Assembly (NCBI GenBank): GCA_949358305.1 | Contig: OX442314.1 | Coordinates: 3,165,087 to 3,229,086, forward strand | Length of the DNA stretch: 64,000 nucleotides | Source of the DNA: Strigamia acuminata | Lineage: Eukaryota > Arthropoda > Chilopoda > Geophilomorpha > Linotaeniidae | Reading direction: 5' to 3' | Shown here: positions 20,297 to 31,214 of the stretch, one piece after another | Numbering within the stretch: position 1 is the first letter of the stretch | How the letters are laid out: each line of letters starts with the position of its first letter | Program-made: the position numbers and the translations under genes | Notes under the pieces: generated by a model | Database searches by the model: none | What the model was told of the DNA's origin: nothing | What the model saw: only the letters and a program-made list of their open reading frames with translations

Positions 20297-22196
20297 TATG
20301 ACGGTTTACAATGGCTATAAATGCCTATTTTCTATCAAGAAAGCGCTGTTGCGCCAATATGATGGTATTTTTACAGTATTCTGTGTAAAACGGATATAAT
20401 TCCTAAATAAAGCTATTTATGAGGTTTCCATGATAAAAGATGATGTATTAATTAGTATTAATAACATTCCTACATGATATCAAGATATCACGACCAAATC
20501 ACGATGATTCGTCTACTAAAACCGCATTTGTCAATGCGCAATGTTGTCGCCAGATGGCGCGATCACGATTTAGCGGTAAATTCAAGATATGAATATAAAA
20601 CATGTAAATAAATATAAAACTATATTTACTAGAACGAAACGAAGCTTTGTGAACATTAATATAAAGATATATTAATGTCTTTTGATGTTAAATACATTAT
20701 AACTTCCATTTTCTGCGGGATAGAACATTTGGTGATCAATCGATCAACCGATCGATCTGATTGGTGGATCCATTTCCGGCCCTGGGTATCCAGTTCCGGT
20801 TGTGGTGAGAATTAGCATAATGCTCCTCCGTATCCACTTCCGGTGATACGGGATTGGAGGGATTCGTGGAACCCATGTTCCAATTGGATGACTGGATTAA
20901 TCCTTAATCCAGTCAGGTTATATAAACCCAAACAATCGGCCATTCCGCAGCTCTGTTTGATTATTTTCTGTTTGGTATTGTTACTTATGAAATATGATTC
21001 GTTGTTCACGTAAAAAACCTTTTGGTTCTTTGTTGATTTATTCGCAAAGAACCGTTGCATGATTCTACAGAATCATGCCACCGCCGGCAATTGAAGTCGA
21101 AGTGCTGGGATTATTATGTTGCATAAATGTTACAGTCTACGGTTGCGACGCCGAAGGAGAACCCGCCGTTGTGCAATTCAGTATCCTCCGGACAGGACCA
21201 AGTTGTCTTTTTCGGTATGAACGTATTCCGTTACCACGAGTAGCATCGGTATTGTTGAGAATCGGTTCCTTCACCTGATGGTGCCAAAGCAGTCTGTTTT
21301 ACAGTAACCACGAGTAGCACCAAGTGTTTGGCAAGCTGATTCTCATGGTATTCGATGCCAAAGCAGTCGGTCTATTATTAGTACCGCGAGAGATAAAACT
21401 GCTGTGCGGAGCCGTGAGCTATCGACCCCTGTGTACGTGGTACCGTCAACCACTCGATGGACGACCGTGCTGCGACGCCGGGGACGCTTGATACCGTTCT
21501 GCATGGCAAGGCGTATATTCTAATCGATGGCAATTGTGTGTTGCGACGGGAAGCTTAATCTTCATTTTATTTATAACAGCAAAACTTAAACTCGACAACC
21601 AGTTGGACCAAAATCAAGTCAGAAGACTTAATCTCATATTGAACTCAATATAACCGATAAGTTGACGACAACTTATTCCCGAAATATCTAAATAAGAATT
21701 CACAACGATATGAATTAAATATAATTCATAAGCGGAATATTGATAAGTAAATGAATACATTTACTTACACCAATATCCTCCCAAAGTTGTGGCGGTGCAG
21801 ACAAAGTCAACCGCAATGCTCAGATCATTCGATTTATCGACGTGCGATAATTTACACAGCGAACCAAGGAAACCAGCGAAGCCATATCGGACTCCAGGAC
21901 ACAGCCATCCGGCTTAGATGACATCTGTAAACCAGGTCGAGCGATGGGGAAACCGCTCCCTTATCCCAGACACGTAATGATATTATTTTAGGACCAATTG
22001 GCCTATGCTTTGTATAGTTTAATAGTCAGTTAACTTGCCAAATGTTGGCATTAGTCTTATGTATAATTTAGCTCACTGCATATTGTTTGCCAACAATAAA
22101 TTGTCTTGTATTTATCTCGTATTGTATTCACTGTTATTTATCGCGATCTCTTCCCGGTACCATTGTTAAATGGGAGTTGTGGTCGTCACCGTCACA
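20297..22196 (+). repeat. 5' LTR of copy 2 (1900 bp)
   Basis: It starts TATGACGG and ends CCGTCACA. The first 60 bases match copy 1; the following 0.35 kb of U3 are strongly diverged; from the TATA box on it is near-identical again until about 21890. Confidence 0.92.
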
Positions 22197-22198
22197 CG

Positions 22199-22217
22199 TG
22201 GAGGTCCCACCGAGATT
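22199..22217 (+). promoter_or_regulatory. Primer binding site, tRNA-Gln (copy 2)
   Basis: The same 19 bases as at 14293, two bases after the LTR. The leader repeat of the site lies at 22434-22452. Confidence 0.88.
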
Positions 22218-25200
22218 AGGTTGCAATTAAATTCGATTGAATTGCAACAGTGAATATTGGAGATAAATATTTAACTAAAAGATTTAAGTTAAAAATAGAC
22301 AGATTAAATTCTCAGTTTATATTTCCATGTGAAGAAGTTAAACTGATGAAATAGAAATACGTAGTAGATTTTCCTTCATTATTTTCGTTTGAAGATTTTA
22401 GGGATTTCAAAGACTACCACCTAATCTCACACGTGGAGGTCCCACCGAGATTAGGTTGCAATTAAATTCGATAGAATTGTAAAAGTGAATTTTGAGATAA
22501 ATATTTAACTAAAAGATTTAGTTAAAAAACAGACCAGTTTCAAACCATGTTTATTTTCTTGAGAAACACCAAAACTGTCCTTTAACTAGGAATTTCGGAA
22601 GTTATAGACCTATCACACGATCACTGAAATAGGTTGCAAATTAATTCGATCGAATTGCAAAAGCGAATCTTGAATCCGATATTAACAAAAAAATTTTAGT
22701 TAAAACAGACAAATAGATTTTCAGTTTATATTTTCATGTGAAAAGTTAAACTGACGAAATGGAAACGTTTAGTGAACTCTCTTTACTATTTTCGTTCGAC
22801 AATTTAAGGAATACGAAGTATTTTAAATAAGAAATCAAAAAAAAGTTTCGAGTGAAATAAGAATACAGATATTTTTTTCGAAGTTTGTTTTATTTCGAAA
22901 AGCTAAAAACATACAAGTTTAGAAGGCGGACTTCTTACGAATTTATCTTTCCACCTGAAAAGTTAAAACGAAGAAAACACCGCAACTATTTGGAAATATT
23001 TACAAGAAATTAAGTTTCTTGTAACTGTACGTCGACACCGATAGCCAGCGACCACGCGCCATAGCAATACGCGTCGATCTCCGTATCAAACGCAGCAGGG
23101 AAGCTACTCAAACCTTCAACGCAAGGTGCGAACGAATGCTTGGAAATTATGGCGGACAACAGATAAAAGACAGCGGAGAAATGTTACAGAAGGTTCGTAG
23201 AGATTTATTTAAGTGTCGCGAACTAATTTTTCCACTGCCATCGGTACCAAAGATAATTTAGTTGTTGGAGAAAAAACAACACACTCCATTTCGCAGAAAA
23301 GATTTGCAAATCGAAATGAATATTACCTTTATTTGAAGGAATTAACTATTTTCACAAAAAGTACATTTTTTCCTTCGGGACAATGGAAATTAAGAAAATA
23401 TAAAATGGCGGCGAATGAAGTTGCCGACCACATAGAATAGTATTTTTTACATTGAAAGTTACGAATCACGATAAACGCTTTCCCTCGGAAAAGTAAAAGG
23501 ATTTCATTCAATCTTTCCTTTCGGAAATTTAACAGTGTTTTAAGTTTCCAACGATATTTGGGTCTCCCAAATTTTGAGAATTTCTAAATGAAATTTAGCT
23601 GTTTGAAAAACAACGAATATTTTTAGTAATCTAATCGGACATTTTCCCACATGATTTCTTAAAACCGGAATAACAAATCCATTTGTGGCTATGAACTTTG
23701 CCACATGAAATATTTACGGAGCGAATATTTTTTGATTGGATTGAAGCTTTAAAATCAGATAGCTGATTTAAACGAAGAAAATAAGTTTCAAAGTAATTAT
23801 TTTTCTTTCGGAAAAATCAAATAAATCACCGCTGATGAAAAGTTGTATTTTTCCATTCGAAAAAACTAAGAATTGCACAAGATTTATCTTCTATTTTGAA
23901 CATAGATTTTATTCGGAAAAGGAAAGATTCTAGATACATTATTTTTCTCTAAAAATTAAGAATTTAGTCAATTTTCCTAAAGGTTAATGGAATGTCATCA
24001 TATATTTCGTTCGTAATTTACGTGTTAAAGTTTAATCAGAAAAACGATTGAATATGTTTTATTTGCGATAAGTAAAAGAAAGGTTCTTTAAAAATGGAAT
24101 TTCGATGCAAATCCCACAGTAAAGGGAATGTTATGTGTGAGCAATTAACGAAAAGTTGGAATAACTTCATTTTATTTCATTCAAAAGTAGTTGTGAAAAA
24201 TCAATTTCAAATATTTTTCAAAGAAAAATTATTTTTATCGGAAAAAAGTAATTTACATGTCCTCGCGCGGACCGAGTAGTAAACTGCTTAATTGTGACAT
24301 CGATACTGTTATTGTGTCACGTGTTATACGGAATTCCAAACCAGTGAATTACGAATTTTGGCGCGATAGGAATAGAAGTTTGACAGTGAAAGTTCTCCAG
24401 ATTTGTCTTTTCATTTGAAAAGTTCAAATTGAGGAAATGCTGCAGCAGATGAAGGTATTTACGACAATTGAGATTTAAATATTCTTTCATTCAAAAGATA
24501 AAAGATCTCTGCAAAAACATCTCGTTATTAGAGATAAGGGGGACGAAAATTATTAAAACGAATAATCAAAGACACGTCCTTCGTAAATATCGCAAAGGAA
24601 TAACTAATTGTGAAAACAATTGTCCGCTCAGGAAAAGTGGAATTTAGCTAGATATTTTCTTTCGAAAAATCAAAGCAATTGTCATCAAAAAAGAAAGATT
24701 TGATGAATAATTTTTACCCAAAAGTCTAAAGGATTGTCGAATAGTTTTCTCCCGAAAAACAAGTACACATTTGTACCAATAACTTTATCGTTTAAAGTAA
24801 AATTTCGAATATTTTCTTTTGGAAGATTAGAGAATTAGATAATTTTTCTCGCAAAACAAATTTAAAGAATTTTAACGAATTTTTATTTGTTAAAAAAATT
24901 TGTTAAAAAAGGGGGAGATGGATGGTGAAAATTTATTTTTTCACACTCGAAAAATGGAATTTAAACCCGAAAAAGTAAAGACTTGGTCAAATTATTCTTC
25001 CTATTGGAAATGAATACACAATGTTGGGAATCGAAAATAGATTTCAATTACAAAGGAATGATTATTTGAACGATAATTGAATAAGAATAAGAAAAATTGA
25101 GAGTTTGAGAAAACTTTATTAAAACTGTGGTTGTAATGATATTACACACTAAACGGAATAATCAAAGAAAAATATTTTTTGAAGAAAAGTTATTTAATTA

Positions 25201-25722
25201 TTTGGATTGGTAAAAATCCCAAAGTTCAAGAAGATTGAAGTAAGTTTATTTTATTTTCATTTGAAAAATACAATATTTTACGAATGTCTTCCCGAAGGAA
25301 TTTTATTTTATCGGTAAAATTGAATCTCGAAGGGAACGGACTTAGTAGAGAACTACTAAATAGATGTAACGTCCTTTATACCATTGGCCGACACTAACAT
25401 CCGCCAATCAGAAGTTGGGAGATCTAGGGATCCCCAGCCCCCTGCTATTAAAGGAGGACCAGATCAGATACTGATCATTCGCATCCAGACCAGACCAGAA
25501 GACGTGTTCCAGAGTCATCTTGACCACGCCGTCCCGATTTCAGTCACGATTCGAATTTTGTGTGCCGTGTAACCTGCAAAAGCTAACACGTGTCAAACAA
25601 ACGCGAAGTTTAATTTTATTTTGTCAAAAGTAAAGTTTAGAAGTGTTTCTTGTTGAAAAGTGTATTATATTCGTCTTCTTTATAAATTAAAGAATTAAAA
25701 TCGTCAGATTTTGAATTTTTTT
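22218..25722 (+). other. Long AT-rich leader of copy 2, without a gene
   Basis: It is near-identical to 14312-17814, with small indels (for example near 22840 and 25120). It has the same duplicated primer unit, quasi-palindromes and purine tracts. No gene is seen. Confidence 0.5.
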
Positions 25723-27204
25723 ATGGCTCAAAAACCATTGAATATGATCGATCCAAAAGGAAATAATAAGCAGACAAACTTAAATTTAAGTTCTGTACCA
25801 CTTGGCGATCAAACAGAAAAGATTCCCGATCATTTTACTCTGTATTGTAATCGTCATGGACTGGATAAAACCAAGTTTAAAAATATAATCGAAGCTTCAG
25901 ACTATGTAAAAGCTAGGAACTGGCGAGATCGTACCCAATCTCAATCTTCACATCAAGATCCAGTACGGAATCCACAAACATACAGCCGAAACTTAGTGAA
26001 TCAAGATTCTCATACTATGTTTCAAACATCCAGTAGGGGATCTAAGTTAGAAAAGTTTAAACCACCTAATTCGGTAGATAAGGGGGAAGAGAATTATAAA
26101 CCTAATAATTCTCGTCCAGAGAGTTCGTTAACTAACCAGTCGGTTGTTCAGAACAAATTAAAACTCGTTTACAATCGAGATCAGCTAATTTCAGTTCGAT
26201 ATGCTAATCCAGCTGAAGCACAACGATATGTGGCTAGCCTTAATCTGTCGATTAACCTACCGCTATCAAAAGAATTGGGAACCGTAAACAAAAGTTTTGG
26301 GCCACCAATATCAACGCAAAGGAAAGATATTCGGACTCCAAACAAACATTTGCAGTCAAATAACGTACAACAACGTGCCCGATCGCCGATCACAAACTCA
26401 TGTTTGCGGACGTATGATTTGTCTACCAAGAAGAGTCCCCAGCCAAGACAATTCTACCTAACGCCCATTTCAAATCGAAAAAAGGTCAAGCAAACTTTTC
26501 CCTTGAAAAAGTATTACCAACACGATAATGAGAATGATTTTAAACCTAAAAAAGAAAGTTTTTTGACTAACCCACGGGAGATCCGGTATCAATTCGAACA
26601 GTATTGTAAACAATACCAGTTAAATTCAGCTGAATTTAAAAATATAAACGAAGCGCAACAATTCGTATTTCGAAATCAATACCGTAACCAACGACTAAAA
26701 CCCGTCCCAGTCGTCAATCTGACGGAGATACAACAATTTGCGTCTGGAAAGCAACCCTGCAATATCCAGAATAATTCATCTCAACGAGAGGAATTAAGAA
26801 CTTCAAAAAAGCGTTTTCGGTCACCAAGTCCAGCTGGTGATGAAGAAACTTCAAGTACAAACCAACATGTTCAAAAACTGACTGAAAACCCAGGTTTCCA
26901 ATCATCAGTTCCACGACTTAGAGTCAAATATAGATCCCCTCGTTTGTTGCGGGATTTCACAATTCCAAATATGGGTCCTTTCCACGTATGGTTTTCCAAT
27001 GAGGGTCCCATTCATGTATGGTTTTCCAGAGATGACCTAAAACAAAAAGTTGGGTCGTCACGGTCATTTACACTGCCAAGTGAGTACACTGTGTGTAACT
27101 GCCCAAAGAAAAAACGTCGAAAGAAATCAGTACAGCAGGCTGAGAGATCTCGGAAATTTGCAAATATGCGAGCTCAATATTTAGCAAAGAATCATGTTGA
27201 TTAA
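25723..27204 (+). CDS. Unknown 493-residue protein of the tRNA-Gln LTR element, copy 2
   Basis: The translation is identical to that of copy 1 (17815-19296), with the same first ATG context. The sequence between the two genes' flanks shows more changes (for example around 27301-27345 and 27651) than the ORF itself. Given the low age of the copies this hints at constraint on the ORF but does not prove it. Domain description is as for copy 1: paired FKNI-EA repeats, tandem GPxHVWFS, basic C-terminus. No enzyme signature is present. Confidence 0.7.
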   Translation: MAQKPLNMIDPKGNNKQTNLNLSSVPLGDQTEKIPDHFTLYCNRHGLDKTKFKNIIEASDYVKARNWRDRTQSQSSHQDPVRNPQTYSRNLVNQDSHTMFQTSSRGSKLEKFKPPNSVDKGEENYKPNNSRPESSLTNQSVVQNKLKLVYNRDQLISVRYANPAEAQRYVASLNLSINLPLSKELGTVNKSFGPPISTQRKDIRTPNKHLQSNNVQQRARSPITNSCLRTYDLSTKKSPQPRQFYLTPISNRKKVKQTFPLKKYYQHDNENDFKPKKESFLTNPREIRYQFEQYCKQYQLNSAEFKNINEAQQFVFRNQYRNQRLKPVPVVNLTEIQQFASGKQPCNIQNNSSQREELRTSKKRFRSPSPAGDEETSSTNQHVQKLTENPGFQSSVPRLRVKYRSPRLLRDFTIPNMGPFHVWFSNEGPIHVWFSRDDLKQKVGSSRSFTLPSEYTVCNCPKKKRRKKSVQQAERSRKFANMRAQYLAKNHVD

Positions 27205-27800
27205 CATGATATGATACACAAAGATTCCCCGATTATAGTGTAAACAGAAAATCCTCTTCTAAAAATCATGACCTCTCTTCTAAAGAAAAGGGGGACAAAA
27301 TATAAAAGTTAGAATTAACAAAATTTTGAAAAGTAATGCTACATTATTAAGACAACTAGTTTAAATTAAAATTAGTCAATTGTACAAAGAATACCAAGTG
27401 ACTCCGGTCATGACAATTAAGGGGGACATTTTGATTCTTAAATTGTCAACTCTTATCATCTAAAAGCTATTTATTGTATATTTATAGCGATACATCTGAC
27501 TAGGCATATGAAATAAATATTTTGTGATAACACAAATGATGATTTTATGTATGACGAAAGTTTCTTCAAAAAGAAGACTTGGAAATAAATTCTGGACTTG
27601 AATTTAGGCTATTAGAAAAGATTATTTCGGCAGAAAATCAGAACTTAGATAATTCAAGTTAGTTTATGTAAACTCAAATTCGAAATTGGAAGTCACGGTA
27701 TCTCCAAGATACATCAAGTCCGAAAAATAGCATTTATGCTAATTAGGAGAATAACGAAAACTCTATAAAATATTATATAGTTGTGTTATTAAGGGGGATG
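27205..27800 (+). other. 3' internal region of copy 2 with polypurine tract
   Basis: It is non-coding and matches 19297-19891 with scattered changes. It ends in TTAAGGGGGATG directly before the LTR. Confidence 0.6.
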
Positions 27801-29700
27801 TATGACGGTTTACAATGGCTATAAATGCCTATTTTCTATCAAGAAAGCGCTGTTGCGCCAATATGATGGTATTTTTACAGTATTCTGTGTAAAACGGATA
27901 TAATTCCTAAATAAAGCTATTTATGAGGTTTCCATGATAAAAGATGATGTATTAATTAGTATTAATAACATTCCTACATGATATCAAGATATCACGACCA
28001 AATCACGATGATTCGTCTACTAAAACCGCATTTGTCAATGCGCAATGTTGTCGCCAGATGGCGCGATCACGATTTAGCGGTAAATTCAAGATATGAATAT
28101 AAAACATGTAAATAAATATAAAACTATATTTACTAGAACGAAACGAAGCTTTGTGAACATTAATATAAAGATATATTAATGTCTTTTGATGTTAAATACA
28201 TTATAACTTCCATTTTCTGCGGGATAGAACATTTGGTGATCAATCGATCAACCGATCGATCTGATTGGTGGATCCATTTCCGGCCCTGGGTATCCAGTTC
28301 CGGTTGTGGTGAGAATTAGCATAATGCTCCTCCGTATCCACTTCCGGTGATACGGGATTGGAGGGATTCGTGGAACCCATGTTCCAATTGGATGACTGGA
28401 TTAATCCTTAATCCAGTCAGGTTATATAAACCCAAACAATCGGCCATTCCGCAGCTCTGTTTGATTATTTTCTGTTTGGTATTGTTACTTATGAAATATG
28501 ATTCGTTGTTCACGTAAAAAACCTTTTGGTTCTTTGTTGATTTATTCGCAAAGAACCGTTGCATGATTCTACAGAATCATGCCACCGCCGGCAATTGAAG
28601 TCGAAGTGCTGGGATTATTATGTTGCATAAATGTTACAGTCTACGGTTGCGACGCCGAAGGAGAACCCGCCGTTGTGCAATTCAGTATCCTCCGGACAGG
28701 ACCAAGTTGTCTTTTTCGGTATGAACGTATTCCGTTACCACGAGTAGCATCGGTATTGTTGAGAATCGGTTCCTTCACCTGATGGTGCCAAAGCAGTCTG
28801 TTTTACAGTAACCACGAGTAGCACCAAGTGTTTGGCAAGCTGATTCTCATGGTATTCGATGCCAAAGCAGTCGGTCTATTATTAGTACCGCGAGAGATAA
28901 AACTGCTGTGCGGAGCCGCGAGCTATCGACCCCTGTGTACGTGGTACCGTCAACCACTCGATGGACGACCGTGCTGCGACGCCGGGGACGCTTGATACCG
29001 TTCTGCATGGCAAGGCGTATATTCTAATCGATGGCAATTGTGTGTTGCGACGGGAAGCTTAATCTTCATTTTATTTATAACAGCAAAACTTAAACTCGAC
29101 AACCAGTTGGACCAAAATCAAGTCAGAAGACTTAATCTCATATTGAACTCAATATAACCGATAAGTTGACGACAACTTATTCCCGAAATATCTAAATAAG
29201 AATTCACAACGATATGAATTAAATATAATTCATAAGCGGAATATTGATAAGTAAATGAATACATTTACTTACACCAATATCCTCCCAAAGTTGTGGCGGT
29301 GCAGACAAAGTCAACCGCAATGCTCAGATCATTCGATTTATCGACGTGCGATAATTTACACAGCGAACCAAGGAAACCAGCGAAGCCATATCGGACTCCA
29401 GGACACAGCCATCCGGCTTAGATGACATCTGTAAACCAGGTCGAGCGATGGGGAAACCGCTCCCTTATCCCAGACACGTAATGATATTATTTTAGGACCA
29501 ATTGGCCTATGCTTTGTATAGTTTAATAGTCAGTTAACTTGCCAAATGTTGGCATTAGTCTTATGTATAATTTAGCTCACTGCATATTGTTTGCCAACAA
29601 TAAATTGTCTTGTATTTATCTCGTATTGTATTCACTGTTATTTATCGCGATCTCTTCCCGGTACCATTGTTAAATGGGAGTTGTGGTCGTCACCGTCACA
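27801..29700 (+). repeat. 3' LTR of copy 2 (1900 bp)
   Basis: It has the same length as the 5' LTR and is practically identical to it. It is followed by the ATGT duplication at 29701. Confidence 0.92.
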
Positions 29701-29704
29701 ATGT

Positions 29705-31210
29705 AACTTCCATTTCTGCGGGACAGAATGTTTAGCGATCAATCGGTCAACCGATCAATCTGATTGGTGGAACCCATTTCCGGTCCTGGGTATCCAGTTC
29801 CGGTTGTAACAAGGATTAGCATAATTTGCATAAATGCTCCTCCGTATCCACTTCCGGTGATACGGGATTGGAGGGATTCGTGGAACCCATGTTCCAATTG
29901 GATAACTGGATTAATCCTTAATCCAGTCAGGTTATATAAACCCAAACAACCGGCCATTCTGCAGCTCTGTTTGATTATTTCTGTTTGGTATTGTTACTTA
30001 AGAAGTATGATTCGTTGTTCACGTAAAAAACCTTTTGGTTCTTTGTTGATTTATTCGCAAAGAACCGTTGCATGATTCTACAGAATCATGCCACCGCCGG
30101 CAATTGAAGTCGAAGTGCTGGGATTATTATGTTGCATAAATGTTACAGTCTACGGTTGCGACGCCGAAGGAGAACCCGCCGTTGTGCAATTCAGTATCCT
30201 CCGGACAGGACCAAGTTGTCTTTTTCGGTATGAACGTATTCCGTTACCACGAGTAGCATCGGTATTGTTGAGAATCGGTTCCTTCACCTGATGGTGCCAA
30301 AGCAGTCTGTTTTACAGTAACCACGAGTAGCACCAAGTGTTTGGCAAGCTGATTCTCATGGTATTCGATGCCAAAGCAGTCGGTCTATTATTAGTACCGC
30401 GAGAGATAAAACTGCTGTGCGGAGCCGCGAGCTATCGACCCCTGTGTACGTGGTACCGTCAACCACTCGATGGACGACCGTGCTGCGACGCCGGGGACGC
30501 TTGATACCGTTCTGCATGGCAAGGCGTATATTCTAATCGATGGCAATTGTGTGTTGCGACGGGAAGCTTAATCTTCATTTTATTTATAACAGCAAAACTT
30601 AAACTCGACAACCAGTTGGACCAAAATCAAGTCAGAAGACTTAATCTCATATTGAACTCAATATAACCGATAAGTTGACGACAACTTATTCCCGAAATAT
30701 CTAAATAAGAATTCACAACGATATGAATTAAATATAATTCATAAGTGGAATATTGATAAGTAAATGAATACATTTACTTACACCAATATCCTCCCAAAGT
30801 TGTGGCGGTGCAGACAAAGTCAACCGCAATGCTCAGATCATTCGATTTATCGACGTGCGATAGTTTACACAGCGAACCAAGGAAACCAGCGAAGCCGTAT
30901 CGGACTCCAGGACACAGCCATCCGGCTTAAGATGACATCTATAATCAGGTCGAGCGATGGGGAAACCGCTCCCATATTCCAGACCCGTAGTGATATTATT
31001 CTAGGGCCAGTTGGCCAATTCTTTGTATAGTTTAATAGCTGATTTAACTTGCCAAATGTCGGCATTAGTCCTATGTATAATTTAGCTCATCCATATTGTT
31101 TGCCAACAATAAACTGTCTTGTATTTATCTCGTATTGTATTCACTGTTTATTTATTGCGATCTCTTCCCGGTACCATTGTTAAATGGGAGTTGTGGTCGT
31201 CACCGTCACA
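29705..31210 (+). repeat. 3' LTR of copy 1, remaining 1506 bp
   Basis: It resumes exactly where the first part stops. 405 plus 1506 gives 1911 bp, equal to the 5' LTR. It ends CCGTCACA and is followed by the TTTA duplication. Confidence 0.93.
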
Positions 31211-31214
31211 TTTA

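Larger units (their letters stand above)
20297..29700 (+). mobile_element. tRNA-Gln LTR element, copy 2, nested in the 3' LTR of copy 1
   Basis: LTRs of 1900 bp at 20297-22196 and 27801-29700 differ at one position that I noticed (GCCGTGAG against GCCGCGAG). The internal region is 5604 bp. Primer sites lie at 22199-22217 and 22434-22452, and the polypurine tract at 27790-27800. The target duplication is ATGT. It is a self-insertion within the family, so copy 2 is younger than copy 1. Confidence 0.93.
12380..31210 (+). mobile_element. tRNA-Gln LTR element, copy 1 (non-autonomous, with nested copy 2)
   Basis: It has a 5' LTR at 12380-14290, an internal region 14291-19891 and a 3' LTR at 19892-20296 continued at 29705-31210. 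Both LTRs are 1911 bp, and I see no difference in the stretches compared. The primer site is complementary to tRNA-Gln. The internal 5.6 kb has a long AT-rich leader, one 493-codon ORF, a short 3' part and a polypurine tract, TAAGGGGGATG (19881-19891). No Gag zinc knuckle, protease, RT, RNase H or integrase motif is found. The element is therefore a large non-autonomous LTR retrotransposon that carries a gene of unknown function. It inserted in the Copia integrase region. Confidence 0.93.
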
